A stretch of 20,875 nt of DNA, from contig LXFE01000117.1 of assembly GCA_001929475.1 (NCBI GenBank), positions 1-20,875 of the forward strand, given 5' to 3'. Position 1 is the stretch's first letter; every line of letters starts with the position of its first letter. The notes below the pieces were generated by a model. That model saw only the letters and a program-made list of their open reading frames with translations. It was not told where the DNA came from and did no database searches. Position numbers and translations under genes: made by a program. The DNA comes from Neolecta irregularis DAH-3 (lineage: Eukaryota > Ascomycota > Neolectomycetes > Neolectales > Neolectaceae). Below, piece by piece: positions 7,981 to 17,242 of this stretch.

Positions 7981-10900
7981 CTACAGGACCTGCACAATAT
8001 CAACTTGGGCCGTTCAGTACGGGACATACTCTGCCTGCGATAGCGGCACTCTTATCGATAGTCTGAACTTTTTTTAATCCCTTTCCAGCTTGAATGGCAT
8101 TAAGCAATGCACTTCGATCGAGGGTTAATGGAGGCAAACTAGGGGCAACAGGTGGTAGTGGAGGTATGCCACTTGGTGCTGTGTTCAAAGGAGGAGGAGG
8201 AGGTATGCCACTAGGTGCCGTGTTCAGAGGCATACTACTCGCTCCCATGTTCATACCGCTCGGTCCCATGTTCAGAGGCATACCACTCGGTCCCATGTTC
8301 AAAGGAGGACCAGAAGCAGTTGGACTTGAGGACTTTGAAGGTGCACTTGATTTCCTTGGTGGTCCCATTCCACCAAAAAGCATAGCAGCAAGATCAGTCG
8401 GCTTTCTTCCAGCTGAAAATCCGCCATCTTCGTCATCTGTACTCGAATGCCCATCGTCAGATCTCATTACTGACCAATCATCTCCGGAATCAGCTCGAAG
8501 ATGACCACTCCCGGTGATGGGAGGTCTAACTGCTTCGCCGCCAACAAGTTTGAAAAAGGGATTGTTAGAGTCGCTTCGTGATAGAGAGACTGAAGCGCCT
8601 GACGAACGTGGAGTCGCGGCGCTCATATTTAAAAATGGATTCGTCTGTGTAGGGGCTGGTGCTGTCGTTTCCAGCTGTATATGGTCATCGTCTTTGACCG
8701 AGGCAACGGGGGTTTCGGTGTCATCCGATCTAGGAGAATGTGCTTGATTGTCGTCCTCGAGAAGTAATTCCCGTTCCCGTTGCAAATTCATTTCTTCCTG
8801 TTTCCTCGTTTCAATTTCAGCTCTCATAATGCAGAGTTTCTCTTCCCGCTCTTTTGCCAGTCGATCAACTTCAGCTCGATGTTTTGCCTCGTCGGCTTTC
8901 CTGGATTTCCCTTGTCGCACTTGTGCTTCCAACCGTCGCAGACGCTCCTCCTGAGCAGTCTTTTGAGCTAATAATTCCTCCTCTTCGCGACGACTTTGAT
9001 CTTCCAATGCGAAATGTTGCGCTTCTTGAGCTTCTTGTTCCGCTTTTAGCGTTTTTTCACGAGCCTCTCGTTCATTATCTCGACTGGCGGTTTTCTTAGG
9101 TTGGGCAGACTTTCTCGCTGGTGGCGGCGCAGGCTTCTTCTTCTCTGGAACAGGATCTAACGGGATATCAACCGGTGGGGACGCTTGCCTTTGAGAGACA
9201 GGTTTAATTCCAAGTGCTGCTAGGCGCTCATTCATTCGACGTTGAGCTTCTGCTTTGACCCATGCAACTCGGTCTTCAACTGATTGGTTGGGCAAAGGTT
9301 TACTCTTATCGCTTGCTGAAGAATCCCGACGAGTGGAGGAAGCTGGAGGGCCCCGCTCAGGTTGATATCGATTGCTCTTACGATCATTCGATTGTCTACG
9401 AGTTAAAACGGGATCGCCGGTTAAAATACCGTTCGCGACTCAACGATCCTCTTTGTAACTCTAAAATAAAACTCTTGACTTGGTCGTCTACTCCAAGTCC
9501 ATCTTCCCATCGTTTTCGATCATCCTCTTCGCGCTCAGTGTCGTCACTTTCTAATCCGCGTTGTATACTTTCTCGAAGCATATTCGCACTTTCATCGATT
9601 TCCCGGATAACGGTTCCGTTTCTCTCTTTCTCGCGTTTAATCCGTTCAGTCTCCTCTTCAAGTCTCCGTGCAGAGTCTTCGCCACTCGTAGGGGGATTTT
9701 GGCCTGTCAACGCAGCCATTCGTGATTGTAACATGGCTGCGGCTTTCGCTTTACGGCGGTCTGCATCAGACCCGGAACCGACGATGCTATTGGGATGCGC
9801 TTTGGAATCTTTGATATGGAATAATTCAATCTTGGAGTCGGCGATCTTTTCCTCTATTTTCCGGATACTGGTCACAAGGGTAGGAATTTTATCATCGAGG
9901 GATTGTAATCTCTTTTTCAACGCAGATCTGTCACTCGAAGAGACTTTGATGGATGGGAGACGATCAATTTCTTCTTGAATTCGACGGATTTCTTTGTACA
10001 AGTAATCCGCTTCATCGCGATCCCTTTGCTCGAGTTTTTGCTCAACTTGAATATTTTCTTGATCTCGAGTATCGATTGACTCCAACAGAATCTCCTTTTC
10101 GTGGATCCGTTTTTTTAAAGCTTCGATTCCTGATCTGGTTTCAGATATTGCTGGGGAGGGTGTTCTTCCCCCGCCTCTTCGTCTTGCGCTTGACTTGTAA
10201 TGTATTTCTGTATCGTCATTTCTATATGTAGCACCCTTGCGGTAAGTTTCTTGATTCTTTTTCAAATTCAAGCCAAGTTGAGAAATAGGAGTAATTTTTC
10301 GCGAGGCATCACTACGAAGCATATTTTTAACCTGATTCACTGAATCGGAAATATTCCGCCAGGATGGAGGAATCAGTTCTTGGGGTAGACGCGCCGGAAT
10401 ATCATATCCATTCAAATTTCGATAGATCTGCAATGAATATCGATAGAAACGATGCATACCAAATGCAAGCTTATTGCAAATTCATCTGTATTCAATTTTC
10501 CACGATTTTGCGGATCGGCAAGCGTCCTGGGAAATCAAACCTAGTCGTAGATAGACATACCAGACTTTCTCTAGTTCACTTCTGGGCAATCCGCTCTGGC
10601 CGAATATTTCGATAGCGGCAGGTCCGTCGATAAACCCTTTATTCATACCATCCCAAGCTTTAAAGATCTGATCATAAACGATTTTCTCTTCTTTAGTGAT
10701 AGCCCAGGGGATTGTAGCATTCCCTTGCAAACCGGTCACGGAAAACCCCCCTTCGCGTCCGGCCTGGGGCATAAGGCGAGCCTGGAGGGCGTCGATTCCA
10801 GGAAGACCGCCTGCAGGGGCATTGACAAAGCCCCATTGGCCAGTAGGTTGAGCTGCTAAATTAGGTGTTGCTGACGCGGAGTGAGTTAGGTTTGTAAACT

Positions 10901-11906
10901 GAGGGCGAAGGGGTTGAAGACCTAAATTGAGATTCTGACTAAAAGATTGGGGTTGAAATCCGAATCCCAGGGACTGAGGTTGGAAACCGGTGGCGAGGGG
11001 TTGAATAGCAAAGTGCGGTTGAGGAAACTGAGGCTGCTGAGGAATAGAATGCTGAGGAATAGAATGCGGAATAGAATGCTGAGGAATAGAATGCTGGATC
11101 TGAAGTTGAGCGGTTGTATTCATTGCTTCAAAACTGGGTGCGTTAGTCAGGGGTAGATTTTTCATATTATCTTCAATTGCAAAAGAGATGATATCGACGA
11201 GAGAGGAAACTTCATTTAGCGTCTTTTCGTCAATTGTATCTGGAATTCCACGTCCTGTAAGCTGTTTATTGCACAAACTCATGGCAAGGCAAAATTCTGG
11301 AAAGTAGAGTGCACCAGATTTGGTAGTGTCTGACAGTGACCTAGGGTAACTATAATGGACTTGCAATCCATACCATATTTTTGAAAGAACTCCCGAAGAG
11401 AGTTTTGACCGGAGTAATATCTCCCGAGCCTTTTCGCCTGTGTTCTCAACAGCGATACAAAAGTAGATATACCGCTCAAGACGACTTCTGACCCGACAGC
11501 TACGCGGAATAGTTGTTCGAATTTGCCTTGGTCATCCGCGGTAAGAAACGAAAGTCGAACTAGAAATGAGCGAGTGGTATAAGGTAAGTGCACCATTTGG
11601 AATTTTTGGACCTGTTTTCGAGTTTTCATTTTCTAATTGAGGATTTCTATGGAAGGCGGGTTGCTGCTGGGAGAACTGAGGACTTTGATAAGAGAAACCA
11701 GTTGGGGTAGGTCCGACTCCTGACTGGAGATTTTGCTGAAGTGGAAATCCGATCTGCTGCTGCTGAATATGAGGCTGCTGTCCAGGATAGAATGCTGTTG
11801 GTTGTTGGGGTAGCATCGCCAGCTTTGGATAATTCGGCTGTGGGGATTGCTGGGCGTATTGCTGTTGTTGGGGTTGCTGGTTCTGAAACTGCTGATTCGA
11901 ATACAT
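7981..11906 (-). CDS. PAN1: Actin-cytoskeleton/endocytosis scaffold Pan1 (EH domains, WH2-like tail)
   Basis: Pan1 is the Eps15-like scaffold of the endocytic coat that activates Arp2/3 at cortical actin patches. Exons 11594-11906, 11473-11559, 11374-11437, 10561-11340, 10460-10526, 9430-10427, 8030-9395 and 7981-7989 join to 1227 residues; the seven introns are 32-40 nt. In order: a Gln-rich start ([11 protein letters not shown]), EH1 (about 105-200, with [17 protein letters not shown] and [14 protein letters not shown]), HSIPQ repeats, a Prk1-type site LAAQPTG (316-322), EH2 (about 367-455, EF-hand-like [13 protein letters not shown]), a Glu/Arg/Lys-rich coiled coil, a second coiled coil, an acidic patch, [10 protein letters not shown] repeats, a Pro-rich stretch and the WH2-like [18 protein letters not shown]. 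Splicing the GTATGT intron at 7990-8029 makes the last exon GTC CTG TAG and the end AGRVL, the usual fungal Pan1 terminus. Without it the protein ends CPVLNGPS at 8000. Confidence 0.94.
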
Positions 11907-12080
11907 TTGCGCGAGATTCAAAGATTGTTCATAAAATAATCAATGCGGGGATGGTCTGAATGGGGGTTGAACAGACGGCAGTCTCGTGCACTTTGTCGCG
12001 TTTCACAATTGGGAGTGATTCAACAGCGGTACATACAAAGACTCACGGCTAGATAAATCTGAATAAACTAAAACTCCAGT

Positions 12081-12464
12081 TCAGTTTGGGCCTTCCCCTC
12101 CGGGAACAAGCTGCAAGGTAAGGAGGATCGCGGAAGGGACAGCACCATACAGATATTGTTACCATTCAGGAGAATCTGGGATAGCTTATTCTTCCTTCCA
12201 TCTTCGAGGCTGTGGTGTCAAAAAATCCGGAGAGTGGGATACTATTCTGTAACATCTTCGAGAACCATATCTGAAGTTGGCTCATGTCAATAGGACACTT
12301 ACTGACGAAATCATCAAAGCCTTGCAACAGACCAGCGAATTCCTTGTTTCCTTTCATGATAACCCAGATGCGCGAACCAACGCACTTGTCCACAAGCTCT
12401 ACAATTATGAGATATCCCAGCTGTATGTACCTAGTGGCATAATCTGATTTGCGGCAGAAGTCAT
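12081..12464 (-). CDS. LSM5: U6/mRNA-decay Sm-like protein Lsm5
   Basis: Lsm5 is a ring subunit of both Lsm2-8 (U6 snRNP, splicing) and Lsm1-7 (mRNA decapping). Exons 12431-12464, 12303-12398, 12243-12270, 12146-12209 and 12081-12110 give only 83 residues; the four introns are 32, 32, 33 and 35 nt. The spliced product begins MTSAANQIMPLELVDKCVG, then SRIWVIMKGNKEFAGLLQGFDD (Sm1), NMVLEDVTEY, and NKLSQILLNGNNICMLVPGG plus EGPN (Sm2 and the family C-terminus). The match fixes all splice junctions: any single retained intron breaks a conserved motif. Its upstream neighbour is the repeat island; its stop is 174 bp from the PAN1 start, so this gap holds the PAN1 promoter. Confidence 0.95.
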
Positions 12465-12562
12465 AGATCGAGGTTGTTAATGAAGGGTGGTATCAGGTGT
12501 AGTACGGGAACGGACCTCGAAATGAACTTCAGCTCAGCGATACTTTTATTCTACATCTATTG

Positions 12563-12603
12563 ATCTCGAGCCTGATCATTTGGAATCTCGAGCCTAGATC
12601 ATT
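12563..12603. repeat. Imperfect direct repeat, two copies
   Basis: ATCTCGAGCCTGATCATT (12563-12580) recurs as ATCTCGAGCCTAGATCATT (12585-12603) after a 4-nt spacer. The two copies differ by one inserted A. It lies upstream of the LSM5 start, outside any gene. Confidence 0.8.
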
Positions 12604-12711
12604 ATGCGCGACATGTTTATGTAGGAACGAGGCTATCCAGCGACATCAACGTCGACTCTGGATCACACGTTGTCAAGCACAACTATGAAGTCAAGAATCG
12701 GAATGGGCAAT

Positions 12712-12783
12712 CCCTAACCCTAAGGGCAGGGTTGCTCCAAGGGCAGGGTACGCAAGGGCAGGGTACGCAAGGGCAGGGTACGC
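12712..12783. repeat. Telomere-like CCCTAA dimer followed by 15-nt tandem repeat
   Basis: CCCTAACCCTAA, two units of the common fungal telomere repeat, occupies 12712-12723. It runs straight into a tandem array: one 17-nt variant (12722-12738) and three identical 15-nt units AAGGGCAGGGTACGC (12739-12753, 12754-12768, 12769-12783). AACCCT in the first part and AGGGTT in the variant unit can pair as a short hairpin. Confidence 0.85.
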
Positions 12784-12949
12784 AGGTACGCAAGGTAGCT
12801 ACGAGGTGGATGCCCAATCCAGCCCGCCGCGGGACCCCGGACACTCACCGGCGAACCAGTCGGGCCTGCTCGGCGTCGCGCTGCTGTACGGCGCTTGCGC
12901 GAGGGGCTTCGGCGGCTGCCGGCGGGGCACAGCGTGTTCCTGGTGCTCG

Positions 12950-12976
12950 TATTCTGTATTCTATATTCTGTATTCT
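12950..12976. repeat. TATTCTGTATT motif, first cluster
   Basis: Two overlapping copies of a TATTCTGTATT-type motif, separated by CTA, end the GC-rich block. The same motif recurs at 13576-13705. Confidence 0.7.
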
Positions 12977-13429
12977 CGAGGCAAGTGTTATGATATACTC
13001 CGAGATTTACATGTACAGTTACCAACCCAGTAAGACGGTATAGATTAATATAAGGGTAATTTAGATATAAAGACAAGCGAGGCATCATCGCTCCAAGGTC
13101 TAATTAACTTGGATTGGAAATATAATCCAATCTTCTGCTTCCCAAAATACTTTCATGGTCCCCTTACCACGACTGCAAACAGGAAACTAGCACTTTGAGA
13201 AAGCTATTTTTGAATCGAATTGGCGGTGTTTGATCTTGCTGCAATTCAGGATCTTATCTCCTGATTTTACTGAATCCCATCATACTCGGTACAACCCTAT
13301 TCTGTTTTCCATTCGTCATTTTCTTCATCGCAAAGCAATTTAATATCACGAGAGATAGGTGGTCATCTTTGCATTGGGGAAGAATTTGCTGCCTTGCAGA
13401 GCTTCGGTAGCCTGGGACAAAATATTCGG

Positions 13430-13554
13430 CTCCTTCTCCCCGCCTCACCAGCCTAACCCATCCATCCCGTCTCGCCCGTCCCTCCCGTGTCATCCGCTCG
13501 TCCCACCCACCTTGCCCCCTCTCCCGTCTCGCCTGCCTGTCTCGCCCGTCCACA
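13430..13554. repeat. C-rich pyrimidine tract with CCCGTCTCGCC repeats
   Basis: About 125 bp that are mostly C and T on the plus strand. CCCGTCTCGCC occurs twice (near 13467 and 13524) and TCTCGCCCGTCC twice, as in a decayed minisatellite. No purine-rich interruption or ORF conservation suggests coding. Confidence 0.6.
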
Positions 13555-13575
13555 ACACTGCATATTGTTATTACC

Positions 13576-13705
13576 ATATTCTGTATTTATTACCATATTC
13601 TGTATTTATTCCCATATATTTTATATTGTTCAACCATATATTCGGTATTCTTCCATACATATTCGGTATTTATTTATCTATCTATATTCTGTATTATTCC
13701 TGCAT
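13576..13705. repeat. TATTC(T/G)GTATT motif, second cluster
   Basis: At least five copies of a TATTCTGTATT or TATTCGGTATT motif lie in an AT-rich tract, two of them in a shared ACCATATTCTGTATTTATT context. They match the pair at 12950-12976. Confidence 0.7.
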
Positions 13706-13840
13706 AATCGTGCTATTCAAGAGTTAGTTTCGCGTTGAATCACTCTTGGTATCCACCACACATCCATGCGGATCTCGGTAAAGTCCGGAATCACCTCCTT
13801 GGCTCTAAATTCCAATCAAAAATCGCCCTTTCTATCATTC

Positions 13841-15146
13841 ATGCTTCGTGTCAAGTACAAAGTTGCAAAATACCATTAATCCCTTAGTACTAGTCCAACG
13901 AGACAGATTACTAGGTCGCCAATACCAAGGACCCAATCAACACCAAGGGTCACAAAACACCTTTCTGCAAGGCCCATTTCATACTTTTTCGGCCCAAACC
14001 CGAAAAACGGTACTTGGCATCCTACAGATGGCATACGCTTTTCCAGTACCACCGTTGAAAGAAACATTGGAATCAACAACTCTTATAATGATGGCGTCTT
14101 GACTGTTTCCTGTACCAAGGCAGTCAAAATTAAAGAGAAACAAATTAAATCATCCATTTACAATGTCACAGAATTGCAACTCGAAAGAACAAAAGTAGAC
14201 TCGAGTTTCCACCAGGAAAAACCAAACCCTGTCGATCCATTTAGTTTTCCGCCGCCCCGACTTTCAACAGTCCGTCAAAGACGTAATAAAGGCTCGAGGC
14301 AAAGTGACATGTGGAGCTATACAAGCCAAAATACACCCAACGGTGAAGAAATCCAGGTCTATTATACCGCGGATTTCAAGGAAGCGAACGATCTCGTTCA
14401 CATATTGCATGGAAAAGTTTTGGGATTCGATATGGAGTGGCCGCCTGTATTCAGAAAATCAAAGTATATGCCCATTGGAGATGATCTAAAATACAGGACC
14501 CCTAACCCAAAAGTCTCGTTGATTCAATTATGCGATCCAAACGTCATTCTACTCATTCAAGTCGGTAAAATGACAGGTACTTTCAATTCCTTTTCTTCTC
14601 ACTAACAAAGCCTTTCCACCGGCTTTGGCTGAAATAATCGGAAACCCTCGTATCCTCAAGTGCGGCGTCGCAATTAGTGGAGACGGGAAACGATTGCTGG
14701 ATGCATACAATGTTACCTGTCGAGGTCTTTTGGAATTGAGTAATCTCGCGGTTAGTGTAGATCCAGAGCGCTGGGTGTCGAATGGAGCAAGGACAATAGC
14801 TATGACTAAACTTTGTGAAATTTATCTTGGCAAGCCGTTATCAAAAGGTCCCGTCAGAATCAGCAATTGGAATCAAAACTTATCTTCGGATCAAATACAT
14901 TGTATCCATAGTTGTGAGCGATGCTGATCGTTAGATGCTGCGACCGATACTTATGCTGGATTAAGGTTATTCGAGGAACTTGATCTTTTACGGAGTACTT
15001 GTCTCCCTGTTCCTCAACTTCCTGCCACCTATGAACATCTCAATGCAGAAGCAGCCAAGAAGAAAGCAGCAGATCTAGAGATTTCAAACTTGGAAATTCA
15101 GGAAGCTATACTTTTGGATGAACACTTGAAGAGATATAACCGATAG
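13841..15146 (+). CDS. WRN-type 3'-5' exonuclease domain protein (DEDDy)
   Basis: The protein carries a DnaQ-like 3'-5' exonuclease domain of the Werner-syndrome type without a helicase. Exons 13841-13854, 13888-14576, 14611-14901 and 14935-15146 give 401 residues; introns are 33, 34 and 33 nt. ExoI is GFDMEWPP (D186, E188 approximately) with NPKVSLIQLCD after it. ExoII is CGVAISGDGKRL (Asp near residue 259). ExoIII is YAATDTYAGLRLFEEL (near 332-347, Tyr and Asp present), so all DEDDy residues are kept and activity is likely. About 175 residues of basic, Ser/Thr/Arg-rich sequence precede the domain. The first exon has only 14 nt; the ATG at 13841 is the only in-frame start reachable by a good 33-nt intron. 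The Arg-rich start (MLRVNTSPTRQITR) could be a mitochondrial presequence, which is inference. Likely roles are DNA repair or RNA processing. Confidence 0.88.
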
Positions 15147-15514
15147 TGTTCACTTTTGTCCTTTGTATCCTTATCAGGTGGGTGGGCTTGTGTTGGGTTG
15201 GCCAGCATCTCTGCCAACAGTATTCCGGGAATTTTCATAGAAGCGAGTGTACGTTTCATTTAAAAATGGCTGCGCTTTAACAGACATAACCAATAAATAA
15301 AAGGTCATTCTGAAGATTATTGTATATTGACTTGTTAGTAAATCAATATATAAAGATTTCTTTCAATGTAATGATTTCTTATCGCATGAGCGGTCAGCTA
15401 CCAGAATATGGATCCGCAAATTCTGGGACTAGAACGGACAATTAATGTATTGCGCCTAATCTTGGCTTGAAGAGGCACCCGAATAAAACACGATCTATCA
15501 TAAACAAACAAAAG
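15147..15514. other. Convergent 3' intergenic region
   Basis: This 368-bp spacer lies between the converging exonuclease and CSI2-like genes. It begins with a short GT-rich patch (about 15178-15202) and is otherwise AT-rich. I see no gene, RNA or clear terminator hairpin. Confidence 0.6.
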
Positions 15515-16369
15515 CTAATGATCTCTCTGATTTCCTAGCAAATCCTCCAAATAGGCACTCGGCGCCCTACTTTGCCGCCCTCCTGGAGTCACTCGAGGCG
15601 TGGGTTGCAACCCGCCGCTCGTTCCACTTAACCCAGCAGGTCTAGCGTGGGATCCAGATGTACTAGGCGGACTTCCATTCCTCCGTGTTGCGAGAGGCTT
15701 GCCTGGACTCCCCGTAGAGTAGAATCCTGCAGGCAGATACTGGCTATTCCTCATCCCATCACCCGTAGAAGCAGTAGAAAACCGGTTTGGACTCATCGTC
15801 GCAAATTCCCCGGCTCGTGAAAGCGCATCAACTGACATGGCGCTGCCGTGACTATCAGAGTATATCCCGCCTTTTGCTGGCTTTGTCAAGAATGCATTCT
15901 TTTCTACCCGTGATCGTTTATCGTTTTTTGATATCCGTAGAATCCAAGTAGCCAGTATTCGCCACGTCAAGAAGAAAAATAGGGCTCCAACAAGGCTTGC
16001 GCCAACAACAATGAACACTGTTCCCTCCGGAAGGTTTGAGTTTCCCAGGAATGGATTATTCGCCATGGGGGGATCTGCTTCAACGACATATGAAGGAACG
16101 GCGTTGACTAGAGTCGGTAGGTCAAGGAGACTCCCTGAAGTCGTGGTCGTGGACATTACAGGAGGTGTAGATGTTGTTGATGTTGATGTTGTTGATGTCG
16201 TAGATGTTGTGGGTGTTGATGTTGTGGATGTTGATGTTGTTGATGTTGTGGGTGTTGATGTTGTGGGTGTTGATGTTGTAGATGTTGTGGATGATGGTGA
16301 TGGTATAGACTTTGTGGATTTTCCAGATGTCGGGGAGGAATGAATTGATGAGTGAGCGATTTCTGGCAT
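15515..16369 (-). CDS. CSI2: Csi2-like Ser/Thr-rich single-pass membrane protein
   Basis: This intronless frame gives 284 residues. The N-terminal 80 are almost only Ser, Thr and Pro in STTSTPTTS repeats, likely O-mannosylated. Then comes SNLPEGTVFIVVGASLVGAL, leading into a membrane helix (about 116-144), a short basic stop-transfer (LRISKNDKRSR) and a Ser/Gly/Pro-rich cytoplasmic tail. The LPEGTVFI-VGA motif just before the helix is the hallmark of fungal Csi2/vacuolar-membrane relatives, linked in yeast to chitin deposition. Two oddities: no signal peptide is visible, though the Thr-rich part should be lumenal or extracellular, and the ATG at 16369 leaves only 83 bp to the FCF1 start on the other strand. 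No other in-frame ATG exists before an upstream TAA. Function is inferred from the family only. Confidence 0.8.
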   Translation of the reverse strand: MPEIAHSSIHSSPTSGKSTKSIPSPSSTTSTTSTPTTSTPTTSTTSTSTTSTPTTSTTSTTSTSTTSTPPVMSTTTTSGSLLDLPTLVNAVPSYVVEADPPMANNPFLGNSNLPEGTVFIVVGASLVGALFFFLTWRILATWILRISKNDKRSRVEKNAFLTKPAKGGIYSDSHGSAMSVDALSRAGEFATMSPNRFSTASTGDGMRNSQYLPAGFYSTGSPGKPLATRRNGSPPSTSGSHARPAGLSGTSGGLQPTPRVTPGGRQSRAPSAYLEDLLGNQRDH

Positions 16370-16452
16370 CGCAAATGATGTTTGTTGCCCGCGGAGTATT
16401 GTGGTTTGGCGGTTGGGCCACCATTAGCTCAAACACACTAACACCACCAAAA
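16370..16452. promoter_or_regulatory. Divergent promoter between CSI2-like gene and FCF1
   Basis: Only 83 bp separate the two start codons, so core promoters or leaders must overlap. It has a GC-rich centre (GCCCGCGG near 16388) and no TATA box. Confidence 0.55.
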
Positions 16453-17148
16453 ATGGGAAAGGCGAAAACAACAAGAGCAATTTCTGTCAAGAGAATGATC
16501 AACCCAAGGGACCAGAGGCTGTGTGTAATTTATATGCGCATTTGTCTGACCAAATGTCAGGAAAAAGAACCAAAAACCCCCAAAAACTGACAAGGAGAAA
16601 GCAAAGGAAGCAGGGCTAGTTCGCGAGATGTATACTCTCCTTTTCTCAGGAACGAAAACTCAGATGCTCTAGTCCCCAAATCTCATCTTCGCTATTCTTC
16701 CAGTTCAATCAGTCTTTAACGCCCCCGTATTCTGTAATAGTGGATACAAATTTCATCAATCAAAGTATCCAGAATAAGCTCGAACTAGTCCAAGCAATGA
16801 TGGACTGTCTCTATGCGAAATGCATTCCATGTATCACAGACTGCGTTATGGCAGAACTCGAAAAACTCGGCTCAAAGTATCGAATTGCACTGAGGTATGT
16901 CGTTTGTCGATTTTCTCCTCACGAACAGGGTTGCTCGGGATCCTAGGTTTGAAAGGCTGCCGTGTACTCACAAGGGAACATATGCGGATGACTGTATTAT
17001 CGCGAGGATTATGCAGCATAAATGTTATATCGTTGCTACAAATGATAAAGAACTGAAAGCACGGATAAGAAAAATTCCTGGTATTCCCATTATGTACGTT
17101 GCAAACCACAAATACGCAATCGAACGTCTGCCAGATTCTATCACGTAG
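16453..17148 (+). CDS. FCF1: PIN-domain rRNA endonuclease Fcf1/Utp24
   Basis: Fcf1 is the SSU-processome nuclease that cuts pre-rRNA at sites A1 and A2. Exons 16453-16520, 16561-16629, 16673-16894 and 16929-17148 give 192 residues (yeast has 189); introns are 40, 43 and 34 nt. The start [20 protein letters not shown] matches the family's MGKAKKTRK, followed by [25 protein letters not shown], and the PIN acidic residues in VDTNFIN (Asp near residue 70), MAELEKLG and HKGTYADDC. The end is [19 protein letters not shown] plus RLPDSIT. All four exons are fixed by homology. Together with RRP9 the window thus holds two SSU-processome genes, 14 kb apart. The stop is 94 bp from the stop of the convergent methyltransferase gene. 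Confidence 0.96.
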
Positions 17149-17242
17149 GATTACTCAAGTCGACGTTAAGAATTTGAGCATCTTGGTATTGATTACTATT
17201 TTTGGCGAATAAAAAGCGGAAATCTATTTTTATCTCTACATT

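Larger units (their letters stand above)
12465..13840. other. Gene-free island of low-complexity and repeated sequence
   Basis: I see no supportable gene in these 1376 bp. Frames of 60-120 codons occur on both strands, but they follow the tandem repeat, the GC-rich block (about 12805-12945, far richer in G+C than the flanking genes) and the C-rich tract, so they are composition artefacts. The LSM5 promoter lies at the left edge and the exonuclease promoter at the right. A short inverted repeat TTGGATT/AATCCAA occurs near 13110-13130. Separate entries describe the repeats. Confidence 0.7.

Noticed and set aside
8094-9978. Several long plus-strand frames opposite PAN1
   Set aside because: They are antisense readings of the biased, repeat-rich PAN1 coding sequence.
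12720-13088. Overlapping 100-120-codon frames on both strands
   Set aside because: They translate the tandem repeat and the GC-rich block and resemble no protein family.
16156-16374. His/Gln-rich repeat protein
   Set aside because: It is a frame-shifted reading of the Ser/Thr repeats of the CSI2-like gene.
16122-16502. Hydrophobic minus-strand frame ([18 protein letters not shown]) as signal-peptide exon of the CSI2-like gene
   Set aside because: It has no ATG, no short intron joins it in frame, and the opposite strand is clearly exon 1 of FCF1, so it is an antisense shadow.
1207-17148. RRP9 and FCF1 as a functional cluster
   Set aside because: Both act in the SSU processome, but they lie about 14 kb apart with unrelated genes between, which is expected by chance among housekeeping genes.
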